Assembly: GCF_003755175.1 (NCBI RefSeq)
Contig: NZ_RKHX01000001.1
Span: 248,001-312,000, forward strand
Origin: Cellulomonas sp. PhB150
GTDB taxonomy: Bacteria; Actinomycetota; Actinomycetes; Actinomycetales; Cellulomonadaceae
DNA: 64,000 nt
Direction of reading: 5' to 3'
In this document: piece by piece, positions 51,104-60,134 of the stretch
Position numbering within the stretch: the stretch's first letter is position 1
How the letters are laid out: every line of letters starts with the position of its first letter
The notes under the pieces: model-generated
Databases searched by the model: none
Seen by the model: the letters and a program-made list of their open reading frames with translations, nothing else
What the model was told of the DNA's origin: nothing
Translations under genes and position numbers: made by a program

Positions 51104-52213
51104 GTGATCACGTGGCGTGCGGGTGTCGTCGAGCAGGTCGGGCCCACGTGGCCCGGAGCGAGCGAGCTGCGGGTGGCGCTCGACGAACCGTGGGCGGACC
51201 CGTCGCTGCCGGCGCGCGTCAAGGCGCTCGCCTACCCCGAGCTCGTCGGCCCCCTCGCCGTCGGGGACCGGGTGGTCCTCAACGTCTCGGCGCTCGCCCG
51301 TGGCCTCGGGACCGGCGGCTACGCGCTCGTCGTCGCGCCGGACGGGCGTCTCCCCGCCGACGCGCCCGCCGGGCCGGGACACCTCGTCAAGGCGCGGTAC
51401 ACGCCGCTGCAGACCATGGTCCTGGGGGTCGACGACCAGGAGTCCGAGTTCCACGACGTCCTGCGCGACGCCGACGACCTGCGCGGCATGCCGGTGGTGG
51501 TCGCGGACCTGCACTCGGCGCTGCCCGCGATCCTCGCGGGCGTCCGGCACGCGTCCTCACGCCCGCTGCGGGTCGCGTACGTCATGACCGACGGGGGCGC
51601 GCTGCCCGCGTGGTTCTCGCGCGCGGTCGCGGGCCTGCGGGAGGCCGGCTGGATCGAGTCCTGCATCACGACGGGGCAGGCCTTCGGCGGCGATCTCGAG
51701 GCCGTCACCGTGCACACGGGGCTGCTGGCCGCCAAGCACGTCGTCGGCGCGGACCTCGCGATCGTCGCGCAGGGACCGGGCAACCTCGGGACCGGGACGC
51801 AGTTCGGCTTCTCCGGCGTCGCCGCGGGCGAAGCGATCAACGCTGCCGTCGTCCTGCGCGGCCGGCCGGTCGCCTCCCTGCGGGTGTCGGGGGCCGACGA
51901 GCGGGAGCGGCACCTCGGCGTCTCGCACCACTCGCTGACGGCCTACGGCCGGGTGGCGATGCGACCCGCCGACGTCCCGGTGCCCGTGCTCGACGGTGAG
52001 CTCGCCCGCCTCAACGATCTGATCGCCGACCAGGTCTCGTACCTGTCGGTGATGCACCGGCTCTTCGAGGTCCCCGCCGGCGCCGAGCTGCGCGCCGCGC
52101 TCGCGGACACCCCGGTGCGGCTCTCGACGATGGGGCGGGGGCTCGACCAGGACCCGGCCTCGTTCCTCGCCGCCGCGGTCGCGGGTGTGCACGCGGCTGC
52201 ACTCGTGACGTGA
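51104..52213 (+). CDS. DUF3866 family protein
   Basis: A 369-residue protein of the DUF3866 family found in actinobacteria and firmicutes. Landmarks are ARYTPLQTMVLGVDDQESEFHDVLR, VVADLHSALPAILAGVR, VTVHTGLLAAKHVVGADLAIVAQGPGNLGTGTQFGFSG and LGVSHHSLTAYGRVA. It contains no known catalytic motif. GTG 51104 starts it, divergent from pafB. Its stop marks the left edge of the low-G+C segment. Confidence 0.9.
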   Translation: MITWRAGVVEQVGPTWPGASELRVALDEPWADPSLPARVKALAYPELVGPLAVGDRVVLNVSALARGLGTGGYALVVAPDGRLPADAPAGPGHLVKARYTPLQTMVLGVDDQESEFHDVLRDADDLRGMPVVVADLHSALPAILAGVRHASSRPLRVAYVMTDGGALPAWFSRAVAGLREAGWIESCITTGQAFGGDLEAVTVHTGLLAAKHVVGADLAIVAQGPGNLGTGTQFGFSGVAAGEAINAAVVLRGRPVASLRVSGADERERHLGVSHHSLTAYGRVAMRPADVPVPVLDGELARLNDLIADQVSYLSVMHRLFEVPAGAELRAALADTPVRLSTMGRGLDQDPASFLAAAVAGVHAAALVT

Positions 52214-52535
52214 GCTTCGGCTAACCGCCAATCTCTCTCCCAGATCTTGAACCGCCAACAAGCCGGCTGGCGAGCAGAATCGAGTCCACCGGGTGCTCGT
52301 CCCGAACTGGCTAAGCGCGACGACCTCGCCGAGACGCCCGAGCGCGTTTCGGTGCTCCCACACATCGCACCACCCCCTTCTCCGCTCCCCCGATGCGTGA
52401 TGCTGACCTTGTGTGAGCTCATGAGGTCCGTGTCTGAGTCGGACAACCTAGTCCCACGTTCAGCTTGCCGCCTGGTGGGCGAACTACCGAGTAGTGTCGC
52501 CACGTCCGCGAACAGCGCGAAGTTATGGGGACCGT
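52214..52535. other. 322-base gap preceding the NACHT gene
   Basis: This gap, with lower G+C than the DUF3866 gene, holds no credible coding frame. It probably contains the promoter of the NACHT gene but no clear pair of -35/-10 hexamers is seen. CCGCCAA occurs twice near 52226-52256; it is short and not diagnostic of an att site. Confidence 0.55.
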
Positions 52536-55259
52536 GTGAACATGATCAGGGGCCTTATCAGGCCCGCGGCCGCAGATGACGTGCCGCGATCGCTCGCCCA
52601 CATCGAATTCCAAATGCGCACCGCTGGTCTCATTGTTGCCGGTACGTCCGGAACAGACGCTCCGCTTTTTCCCGGATCGCTCGAGAAGTGGACGGAATAC
52701 GTGCGCATCCGGACCGAAACAATTAGTTGCAGCGAGTGCGCGACGCGCCTAGCGCACATCGCCGCGACTCCGGAAGCAGTCGGCACCGGAACGATCAGCT
52801 TTCGCACGGCACGCAATGAGGTGTTTCACGGCGGTCCTGTTCCACCGGGCCTGGATATCTCAGCACTGCTGGACGCAATTACGGCGAACAACCGGGACAT
52901 CCATCAAATCGCAGACCATCATCCAGAACTTGTTGCGCCACCATTCTTCTATCTCGCATCCAGCAAGCCGTACATTCTTAACGACTACGATGGAGCCTCA
53001 GCGAAGTACTGGCCCGCAGAAGGCTCGGCGATCGATATTCGAGACGAACAAGTTCTAGCCAAACTCGCGTCGATTCGCCCCAGAGCTGCAGTCCGGCAAT
53101 TCGAATCATTTGCCAGCGATATCGAACGCGACCTCCGCGGATTTGCCGAAAATCGGGACGTGCGAGTATTTGTCGACGATGCTACCGATGGCGTCGCGCT
53201 CGTGGCGCAGTGGAGTCGGCGCACTTCTGAGGGACCAGAGCCACGCATTGACAGATTCCATCTCGCGCCACATGGCGAGCGCATCTGGTGGACAGAAGGA
53301 AATGCCTCGGCGTACCGAAATCTGTTGAAGAGCGTTAGCAACTGGGACCTGTTGAAAGCGCGCCTCGCAGCGGATCTAGAAGAGACACAAAATGCTCAGT
53401 CGGAACTCAACTCCAGCCTCTTCGAACATCGCTTCGTAGAACTGCCTCACCTGGAGCAATTCGTCCGAACGTCTGCCGATCTTCCCAACGGCAGTGGCAG
53501 TCCAACGTTCTCAGCATTTTGTGCAAGCATCGCCGAAAGTGCGTATCGATTCAACGGAGGGACTCGGCTTGTAACCTTCACGGGCGAGGCTGGCGCAGGA
53601 AAGACGCACTCCCTATTGCGATTTGCGCGCACTTCTCTCGGAGACGCATCGGACGGTAGAGAGGACCAAGGCAACCCAATTGTTCTGTTTATATCGTCGA
53701 GCGGCCGGGCCGCCAACACGCTTGACACTCTAATCGAGAGCCGCGTTGCGGAAACTCGGCTTATTGACAAAACGGGCGTTCTAGCGCTCTGCCGTGCTGG
53801 GCTCCTCGTGCTGGTTATAGACGGATTCGACGAATTGCTTGGCTTCCGCACATATGACGAGCCATTAAAGGCGATTCAGCCAATCCTTGACGAACTCCGA
53901 GGACACGGCACGATCGTGCTAAGCGCGCGATCATCGTACGCCGAGACTCGCATCAGCAATCAGGTGGCTGTCCAAGCCGCGCAGAATTGGCCACCTAGGA
54001 TAGATAGCGCGGAGATTCTTCCACTCACCGAGGCGCAAGTCATAAGTGCGCTGAGCGCCGTGGGCCAATATGAGGTTTTCCGCGAGAGTGAGCCCCGGCT
54101 ACGGCGGCTGATATCGACGCCATTCTTTTGCGCTTCGTTCGCTTCCTGGGCTGCACTCAACGAGCCCACCGAATTCATTGAATTCGTCCTCGACAGCTAC
54201 CTGCGGCGCGAGCAGAAGAAACTCCAGGGCCCGGAAGGCGAACCGCTACTTGGTCGCAGCGTGCTCGCCGCGACTCTGGGAGAAGTGGCAGAAATTGCGG
54301 CTCGGTCGGGCAGTTCGGAGGTATCGGAGTCAGACCTGCAACTTGCAGCCGAGGGAGCCAATGGTGCAGAGCTCTCAATGCCGGCGAAACGGCGACTGAC
54401 CACACTATGCGCGGTTAGTGCCGAGTGGAGCGAGGATGAGAACTCGTTTAGCTTTGCGCACACTGTCGTTTACGAGTATTTTCTTGCGAAGCAACTCTCA
54501 GGAAAATCCACTAAACAGATCGTGGAGTTTTGCACCACTGTGGCCGTGTCTCCGCTTACGGCAAGGCTGTTCAAGGAGCAGGTCGCGATAGCACCTCTAA
54601 CCTCTGTGCTGAGCGGTCTCAAAACAACCGTAGCGAGCTTGCAGGGGTCAATAGACGACCATATAGAAGCGCGCACAAGCCTAGGATCTATTTGGTCCGA
54701 GACCGCGTTGCAAGCTAGTAGCGCAAATGTTGTGACTCTTGCCGGTGCGATTTGCGGCGGACAGATACATGCACCTTCTGGTGCTTCGTATGTTCTCGAA
54801 GATTGTTCAGTCGACCTACTCGTCATGGACCCTGGCTCCAAAGTCGAAGTTCGACGTTGCTCCATTCGACACATCGACGCCCGTGGAATCACGCCTGGCA
54901 CGCTGGTGGTCGACTCTCTGACTATTGTCGACGAACTGATGACGGCCACGGCGTTCTTGACATCCGATGCCGCGATTCGAAAGGAGCTTGGCTTAAGTAC
55001 TGAAAGCAACGATGGCTTCAGTGATGCTTTTGGATTCTTTTCGAGAAAACTCGAGGCGAGTCACTACTCTTCTATCGTGATCGACTCCGCAACTCGGCTT
55101 CCCGCCGAAGATGATCGGCGCTCGGCGTGGGCGCTGACGTTTGGCCGCGAGGCGTGGCACGAGTTCCTGAAGAAATCCGAATCCGACGGCCGAGCCCACT
55201 CGACGCACATGAATACAAGCGGCTCACCGAAAGAGCGTGTCTGGTTCACCGGGGTGTAG
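52536..55259 (+). CDS. HEPN-like / NACHT-type STAND NTPase, candidate antiphage protein
   Basis: A 907-residue protein. Residues 1 to about 150 contain RNEVFHGG with Arg93-Asn94 and His98, the RNxxxH pattern of HEPN RNases. A middle part of unknown type follows to about 320. A NTPase domain spans about 340-640: Walker A GEAGAGKT (350-357, Lys356) and Walker B VIDGFDELL (Asp429, Asp432, Glu433), the DGxDE form of NACHT proteins. C-terminal residues 740-830 look beta-rich with regularly spaced Val/Leu, perhaps a sensor. Codon use and G+C are foreign to the neighbours. Start GTG 52536 is chosen since GGGGA precedes it; ATG 52542 and GTG 52494 are alternatives. Antiviral role is inferred. Confidence 0.85.
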   Translation: MNMIRGLIRPAAADDVPRSLAHIEFQMRTAGLIVAGTSGTDAPLFPGSLEKWTEYVRIRTETISCSECATRLAHIAATPEAVGTGTISFRTARNEVFHGGPVPPGLDISALLDAITANNRDIHQIADHHPELVAPPFFYLASSKPYILNDYDGASAKYWPAEGSAIDIRDEQVLAKLASIRPRAAVRQFESFASDIERDLRGFAENRDVRVFVDDATDGVALVAQWSRRTSEGPEPRIDRFHLAPHGERIWWTEGNASAYRNLLKSVSNWDLLKARLAADLEETQNAQSELNSSLFEHRFVELPHLEQFVRTSADLPNGSGSPTFSAFCASIAESAYRFNGGTRLVTFTGEAGAGKTHSLLRFARTSLGDASDGREDQGNPIVLFISSSGRAANTLDTLIESRVAETRLIDKTGVLALCRAGLLVLVIDGFDELLGFRTYDEPLKAIQPILDELRGHGTIVLSARSSYAETRISNQVAVQAAQNWPPRIDSAEILPLTEAQVISALSAVGQYEVFRESEPRLRRLISTPFFCASFASWAALNEPTEFIEFVLDSYLRREQKKLQGPEGEPLLGRSVLAATLGEVAEIAARSGSSEVSESDLQLAAEGANGAELSMPAKRRLTTLCAVSAEWSEDENSFSFAHTVVYEYFLAKQLSGKSTKQIVEFCTTVAVSPLTARLFKEQVAIAPLTSVLSGLKTTVASLQGSIDDHIEARTSLGSIWSETALQASSANVVTLAGAICGGQIHAPSGASYVLEDCSVDLLVMDPGSKVEVRRCSIRHIDARGITPGTLVVDSLTIVDELMTATAFLTSDAAIRKELGLSTESNDGFSDAFGFFSRKLEASHYSSIVIDSATRLPAEDDRRSAWALTFGREAWHEFLKKSESDGRAHSTHMNTSGSPKERVWFTGV

Positions 55260-55278
55260 AGGGCAAATGCCGCTGCCT

Positions 55279-55299
55279 CCGAGCCCAGCAGAGGCTCGG
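55279..55299 (+). terminator. Hairpin after the NACHT gene
   Basis: CCGAGCC (55279-55285) and GGCTCGG (55293-55299) form a perfect 7-base stem with a 7-base loop, 19 bases past the stop. No T tract follows, so termination strength is uncertain. Confidence 0.45.
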
Positions 55300-55463
55300 C
55301 GGCTAGCTACTGCGGTCACTCGTCGCGTATCGGCATCCACGCCGGCGCAGTGGAGATCTCGGACCGGCCCACTTGGCACCGCGAGGAGCGTTCGCAGCAT
55401 CCGATTCGGTTCCGGCGTGGATGGCCGGCAGTCGTTGCATTCAGGTGCGTTGCGCGCGCGTGG

Positions 55464-55904
55464 TCAGTCGTCGCGCTGCGTCGCCGTGTGCTGCGCGACG
55501 AGCGTCGCCATCCGCCGCGCCTCGGCGACGGCGCGCTCGCCGTCCGCGCGCTGAACGCCCATGACCGCCAGGGTGTCCCCGTCGGCCAGGTCGAGCTGGA
55601 CCCAGGGCCGGCCCGAGCCGAAGCGGACCGAGACCACCTCGGCCCACGCCAGCCGCGTGGTGATCATGAGGTTGCGGACGACCAGCCCGTCGGCCGACGG
55701 GGTCGCCGCGACCGAGAACTGGCGCCAGCAGAACCAGACGATGAGCAGGCACAGCAGCGCGAAGCCGATCTGGTCCGCCGGGCCCAGCTCGGGGATCGAG
55801 ACGATGACCACGACGGTGCCGAGGACGACGACGACGGCCATGACGAGCGTGACGATCCGGGCGAGCCGGGGCCGGAACGGGGCGTAGAGCTCGTCCAACG
55901 TCAC
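55464..55904 (-). CDS. Membrane protein with bacterial PH-type domain
   Basis: A 146-residue protein: LDELYAPFRPRLARIV, two hydrophobic helices (VTLVMAVVVVLGTVVVIVSI and IGFALLCLLIVWFCW), then a PH-like beta domain (TPSADGLVVRNLMITTRLAWAEVVSVRFGSGRPWVQLDLADG). The family is widespread in actinobacteria beside hisG. GTG 55904 is chosen; GTG 55922, overlapping hisG, is possible. It is the last gene of the rib-his run and its role is unknown. Confidence 0.82.
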   Translation of the reverse strand: MTLDELYAPFRPRLARIVTLVMAVVVVLGTVVVIVSIPELGPADQIGFALLCLLIVWFCWRQFSVAATPSADGLVVRNLMITTRLAWAEVVSVRFGSGRPWVQLDLADGDTLAVMGVQRADGERAVAEARRMATLVAQHTATQRDD

Positions 55905-55909
55905 CGCCG

Positions 55910-56758
55910 TCAGAGCCGGCACGCGTGGATGGACGTCACCAGGATGGCGCGCGCACCCACGTCGTACAGCGAGTCCATGACGCGGTTGGTCTCCTCACGG
56001 CGGACCATCGCGCGCACCGCGGACCAGTCGCCGTTGTGCAGCGGGCTGACCGTCGGCGACTCGAGACCCGGCGTGATCGCGACGGCCTGCTCGACGAGGT
56101 TCGACGGCACGTCGTAGTCCATGAGCACGTACTGCTGGGCGGTGAGCACGCCCTGCAGGCGCCGCGTCAGCACGTCGAGCCCGGCGGGGGCCTCGACGTC
56201 GGAACGGCGGACCAGCACTGCCTCGGAGCGCAGGATCGGGTCGCCGAAGATCTCCAGGCCCGCCGCGCGCAGCGTCGTCCCGGTCTCGACGACGTCGGCG
56301 ATCACGTCGGCCACACCGAGGCGGATGGCGGTCTCGACGGCCCCGTCGAGCCGGACGACGCCGGAGGGCGTGACGCCGTGCTCGCGCAGGTACGCGGTGA
56401 CCAGCACCGGATAGCTCGTCGCGACGCGGCGGCCGTGGATCTCCCCGACGGTCGCGATGCCGCCGGCGGTCGCCGCGAACCGGAAGGTCGAGCGTGCGAA
56501 CCCGAGCGGCAGGTGCTCGACCGCGTCGGACTCCGAGTCGAGCATGAGGTCACGACCGGTGATCCCGACGTCGACCGTGCCGGCGCCGACGTACACCGCG
56601 ATGTCGCGAGGGCGCAGGAAGAAGAACTCGACGTCGTTGTCCGGGTCGGGCAGGACCAGCTCGCGCGAGTCGCGGCGCTGGCGGTAGCCGGCCTCCTTGA
56701 GGATGGCGGCTGCGGGCTCGGACAGGGAGCCCTTGTTCGGGACGGCGATCCTCAGCAC
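55910..56758 (-). CDS. hisG: ATP phosphoribosyltransferase (long form)
   Basis: HisG catalyses the first step of histidine biosynthesis. The 282-residue length and the C-terminal regulatory domain mark the long, hexameric, histidine-inhibited form. Seen are [27 protein letters not shown] and [37 protein letters not shown] 56758. It is 16 bases downstream of hisE. Confidence 0.97.
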   Translation of the reverse strand: MLRIAVPNKGSLSEPAAAILKEAGYRQRRDSRELVLPDPDNDVEFFFLRPRDIAVYVGAGTVDVGITGRDLMLDSESDAVEHLPLGFARSTFRFAATAGGIATVGEIHGRRVATSYPVLVTAYLREHGVTPSGVVRLDGAVETAIRLGVADVIADVVETGTTLRAAGLEIFGDPILRSEAVLVRRSDVEAPAGLDVLTRRLQGVLTAQQYVLMDYDVPSNLVEQAVAITPGLESPTVSPLHNGDWSAVRAMVRREETNRVMDSLYDVGARAILVTSIHACRL

Positions 56759-56774
56759 GAAGCGAGGTCCTTTC

Positions 56775-57038
56775 TCACAGGTGGGTGTAGACGCTCTCGA
56801 GGGTCAGGCCGCGCGCGATCATGAGGACCTGCAGGTGGTACAGGAGCTGCGAGATCTCCTCCGCCGTCCGCTCGTCGCCCTCGTGCTCGGCGGCCATCCA
56901 CACCTCGGCGGCCTCCTCGACGATCTTCTTGCCGATGGCATGGACGCCCGCGTCCAGCTCCGCGACGGTGCCCGATCCCTCGGGACGGGTCGCGGCCTTC
57001 TCGGTGAGCTCGGCGAACAGGGAGTCGAAGGTCTTCAC
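56775..57038 (-). CDS. hisE: Phosphoribosyl-ATP pyrophosphatase
   Basis: HisE removes pyrophosphate from phosphoribosyl-ATP, the second step of histidine synthesis. The 87-residue protein has [28 protein letters not shown] (metal-binding EExxE-like) and [21 protein letters not shown] 57038 overlaps the transporter stop (GTGA), which puts hisE and hisG at the end of the riboflavin transcript. Confidence 0.96.
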   Translation of the reverse strand: MKTFDSLFAELTEKAATRPEGSGTVAELDAGVHAIGKKIVEEAAEVWMAAEHEGDERTAEEISQLLYHLQVLMIARGLTLESVYTHL

Positions 57039-57736
57039 TCGGCCAACAGTAGGGGCTGCTCGGGCAGTGGCCGGTCGCCGTCCGACTGCCGGTCGCGCTG
57101 CCGGAACCAGACGACGAACCCCCAAAGCACGACCCCGGCGTACACGATGTAGAGCACTGCGGACGGGTAGTAGCCGGCGTTGAACAGCAGCGGCACCCCG
57201 ACGGCGTCAACGGCGATCCAGATGAGCCAGAACTCGATCCACCCGCGCGCCATCCCGTACGTCGCCAGGAACGAGCCGGTGAAGATCCACGCGTCCGCCC
57301 ACGGGCCGTAGGAGTCGAGCGCGCGGAAGATCTGCGCGAACACGACCGTGCCGACGACAGCGACCGTGCCGATGAGGATCCAGCCGTTGCGACCGGCCCA
57401 GCGGGGCACCACCGCGGCCGCGTGCTCGTCGCCGTGCGCGCGTCCCTCGGCCTGCGCCTGCCGCCAGCGCACCCAGCCGTAGACCGAGACGACGATGAAG
57501 AACACCTGCCGCGCGGCCTGGCCGTAGAGGTTGCGGTCCTGCGGCGTGTCGAAGACGCTGCCGAGGAACACCGTGAAGAGCAGCACGTTGCCGACGATGC
57601 CGACGGGCCACGCCCAGACGCGCCGGCGCATGCCGCCGACGGCCGACGCGAGCCCGAAGCCGTTGCCGACGATCTCCCGCCAGGCGATGTCGTGCCCGGC
57701 GATCGTCAGGGTCGCGTTGAAGAGGTCGAGGAACAC
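57035..57736 (-). CDS. PnuC-family transporter, probably PnuX riboflavin transporter
   Basis: A 233-residue membrane protein with about seven hydrophobic segments and the PnuC features [42 protein letters not shown] and [29 protein letters not shown]. PnuC proteins import nicotinamide riboside; the related PnuX of Corynebacterium imports riboflavin and is under FMN-riboswitch control. Position directly after ribH favours PnuX. GTG 57736 adjoins the ribH stop with no gap. Confidence 0.88.
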   Translation of the reverse strand: MFLDLFNATLTIAGHDIAWREIVGNGFGLASAVGGMRRRVWAWPVGIVGNVLLFTVFLGSVFDTPQDRNLYGQAARQVFFIVVSVYGWVRWRQAQAEGRAHGDEHAAAVVPRWAGRNGWILIGTVAVVGTVVFAQIFRALDSYGPWADAWIFTGSFLATYGMARGWIEFWLIWIAVDAVGVPLLFNAGYYPSAVLYIVYAGVVLWGFVVWFRQRDRQSDGDRPLPEQPLLLAE

Positions 57737-58204
57737 TCAGAGCTCCCGCAGCGCCACGACCGTCGCCACAGCAGCCTCGGCCGCCTCGGCTCCCTTGTCC
57801 TCGTGCGAGCCCGGCAGGCCCGCGCGGTCGAGAGCCTGGGCGTCGTCGTCGCAGGTCAGGACGCCGAACCCGACGGGTATGCCGGTCTGCACAGCCACGT
57901 CCGTCAGGCCCAGCGTCGCCGCCTGGCAGACGTACTCGAAGTGGGGCGTGCCGCCGCGGATGACGACCCCGAGCGCGACGACCGCGTCCGCGCCCGCGGC
58001 GGCCGCGGCGCGGGCCGCGACGGGCAGCTCGAACGTGCCGGGCACGCGGATCTCGGTCACGTCGGTGACGTTCGCGGCCGTCAGCGCGCGGCGGGCGCCC
58101 GCGAGCAGCCCGTCCATCACGACGGTGTGCCAGCTCGCGGCGACGACGACGACCTTCAGGCCGCTCCCGTCGACGTGCAGGGTCGGTGCTCCGGCGCCGC
58201 TCAT
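57737..58204 (-). CDS. ribH: 6,7-dimethyl-8-ribityllumazine synthase
   Basis: RibH joins the pyrimidine and butanone phosphate halves of riboflavin. The 155-residue protein has [49 protein letters not shown] and [21 protein letters not shown] 58204 overlaps the ribBA stop (ATGA). Confidence 0.97.
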   Translation of the reverse strand: MSGAGAPTLHVDGSGLKVVVVAASWHTVVMDGLLAGARRALTAANVTDVTEIRVPGTFELPVAARAAAAAGADAVVALGVVIRGGTPHFEYVCQAATLGLTDVAVQTGIPVGFGVLTCDDDAQALDRAGLPGSHEDKGAEAAEAAVATVVALREL

Positions 58205-59532
58205 GCCAGGTCCTCCAGGTTCTCGAACGCGTGGTCGGTGGTGTCGGTGCCGGGTGCTGCGGGTGCCGCACGGGTCGGCATGACGGGGATGGGCTCGCGG
58301 GCGTCGAGGTCGAGCACGTGGCCCATCGACGTCGCCTTGGTCCGCAGGTACGCCTCGTTGTGCGGCGTGCGGCCCACGAGGAGTCCGTGCACGTCGCTCA
58401 CGTCGATGCCGTGCGCCCGCAGGCCGGCGACCTTGGCCGGGTTGTTCGTCAGGAGGCTCAGGCTCGTGACGCCGAGGTCGGTGAGGATCGCGGCGGCCGC
58501 GCCGTACTCGCGGCGGTCGGCGGGCCAGCCGAGGTCGAGGTTGGCCTCGACCGTGTCGCGGCCCTCGTCCTGCAGCGCGTAGGCCGCGACCTTGGCGAGC
58601 AGGCCGATGCCGCGTCCCTCGTGGCCGCGCAGGTAGACGACCGCGCCGCCCTGCTCGGACGCGAGCTGCAGGGCCGCGTCGAGCTGCGGGCCGCAGTCGC
58701 ACCGGGCCGAGCCGAAGGCGTCGCCCGTCAGGCACTCGGAGTGCACCCGGACGACCGGGTGGGCCGAGAGCCCGCCCGTGGGGACCAGGGCCACGTGCTC
58801 GTCGCCCGTGCGCAGGTCGCGGTAGCCGTGGATGCGGAAGTCGCCGTGCTTGGTCGGGAGGTAGGCGGTGTGGGTGGCGTGCACGCGCTGGTGCGTGACG
58901 GGCTCCTGCGGGACCACCTCGTCGTCGTGCTCGCGGCGCCACGCGACCAGGTCCTCGATGGTGATCAGGACGAGACCCTCGTCGGCCGCGAGCTGGGCGG
59001 CGGCGGGCAGGCGCGTCATGGTGCCGTCGTCGTTCACCAGCTCGGCGATCGCGCCGACGGGCTCGAGCCCGGCCAGGCGGCACAGGTCGACGGCGGCCTC
59101 GGTGTGGCCCGCGCGGTGCAGCACTCCCCCGGGCACGGCGCGCAGCGGCAGCACGTGGCCCGGGCGGATGAGGTCGCCGCGCCCCGAGGCCGGGTCGGCC
59201 AGGACGTGCAGCGTCCGCGCGCGGTCGGAGGCCGAGATGCCGGTCGTGACGCCCGTCGCGGCGTCCACCGTGACGGTGTAGGCCGTGCGGCGCGGGTCCT
59301 GGCTCTTGGGCACCATGAGCGGCAGGTCGAGCGCGTCGGCCCGGGCGGCGGTCATCGGGGCGCACAGGTAGCCCGACGAGTGGCGGATGGTCCAGGCGAT
59401 CCACTCGGGCGTCGCGGACTGGGCGGCGAGGATCACGTCGGCCTCGTTCTCGCGGTCCGGCGAGTCGGCGACGAGGACCGGGCGGCCCTGGCGCAGCGCC
59501 TCGAGGGCCTGCTCGATCGTGCCCGCGGTCAC
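58201..59532 (-). CDS. ribBA: Bifunctional DHBP synthase / GTP cyclohydrolase II
   Basis: A 443-residue bifunctional enzyme. The N-terminal half is 3,4-dihydroxy-2-butanone 4-phosphate synthase ([46 protein letters not shown] in outline). The C-terminal half is GTP cyclohydrolase II, with [21 protein letters not shown] (zinc Cys) and [13 protein letters not shown]. It supplies both substrates for riboflavin. GTG 59532 overlaps the ribE stop. A Pro/Ala-rich tail of about 30 residues follows the catalytic part. Confidence 0.97.
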   Translation of the reverse strand: MTAGTIEQALEALRQGRPVLVADSPDRENEADVILAAQSATPEWIAWTIRHSSGYLCAPMTAARADALDLPLMVPKSQDPRRTAYTVTVDAATGVTTGISASDRARTLHVLADPASGRGDLIRPGHVLPLRAVPGGVLHRAGHTEAAVDLCRLAGLEPVGAIAELVNDDGTMTRLPAAAQLAADEGLVLITIEDLVAWRREHDDEVVPQEPVTHQRVHATHTAYLPTKHGDFRIHGYRDLRTGDEHVALVPTGGLSAHPVVRVHSECLTGDAFGSARCDCGPQLDAALQLASEQGGAVVYLRGHEGRGIGLLAKVAAYALQDEGRDTVEANLDLGWPADRREYGAAAAILTDLGVTSLSLLTNNPAKVAGLRAHGIDVSDVHGLLVGRTPHNEAYLRTKATSMGHVLDLDAREPIPVMPTRAAPAAPGTDTTDHAFENLEDLA

Positions 59533-60134
59533 CGAAGGACCCCCGCGGTCGCCAGCAGCCGCTCGGTGTACTTGGCCAGCACGTCGACCTCGAGGTTGAC
59601 CCGGTCGCCGGGCCGCAGCGTGCCCAGCGTGGTCGCCTCCAGCGTCGTCGGGATGAGCGACACGCCGAACGCCGCGTCGGAGACGTGCGTGACCGTCAGG
59701 GAGATGCCGGACACGGCGATCGAGCCCTTCTCCGCGACGTACCGCGCGAGCTCGGGCTCGAGGGCGATCTCGACCTCGTCCCAGCGCGGCCCGGGCGTGC
59801 GGTGCAGGATCGTGCCGACACCGTCGACGTGCCCCTGCACGACGTGCCCGCCGTAGCGGCCACCGACGGCCAGCGCGCGCTCGAGGTTGACGGTGCCGCC
59901 CTGCGCGAGGTCGCCGAGCGCCGTCCGGCGCAACGACTCGGGCATGACGTCCGCGGCGAAGGTGCCGTCGCCGGGCAGGTCCGTCACGGTGAGGCAGACG
60001 CCCGAGACGGCGATCGAGTCGCCGAGGTGTGCGTCGCTCGTGACGAGCGGCCCGCGCACGACGAGGCGCGCGTCGCCGTCGCCGTGCTCGATCCTCTCGA
60101 CGGATCCGATCTCTTCGATGATGCCGGTGAACAT
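59529..60134 (-). CDS. ribE: Riboflavin synthase, alpha subunit
   Basis: RibE dismutates two lumazines to riboflavin. The 201-residue protein has two lumazine-binding repeats: [14 protein letters not shown]... [14 protein letters not shown] and [14 protein letters not shown]... [17 protein letters not shown] 60134 shares one base with the ribD stop (TGATG). Confidence 0.97.
   Translation of the reverse strand: MFTGIIEEIGSVERIEHGDGDARLVVRGPLVTSDAHLGDSIAVSGVCLTVTDLPGDGTFAADVMPESLRRTALGDLAQGGTVNLERALAVGGRYGGHVVQGHVDGVGTILHRTPGPRWDEVEIALEPELARYVAEKGSIAVSGISLTVTHVSDAAFGVSLIPTTLEATTLGTLRPGDRVNLEVDVLAKYTERLLATAGVLR

Larger units (their letters stand above)
52214..55460. mobile_element. Low-G+C segment carrying the NACHT gene (acquired island)
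   Basis: Counting sample 60-base lines, 35/60 (52981) and 27/60 (54481) are G or C, against 49/60 in the DUF3866 gene (52081). The change is abrupt at both ends, between core genes (DUF3866 and PH/hisG). No integrase, tRNA or direct repeat was found at the edges, so the transfer mechanism is unknown. Confidence 0.7.

Noticed and set aside
52214..52280. CCGCCAA repeats as attachment sites of the NACHT island
   Set aside because: Seven bases is too short, and no partner copy was seen at the right border.
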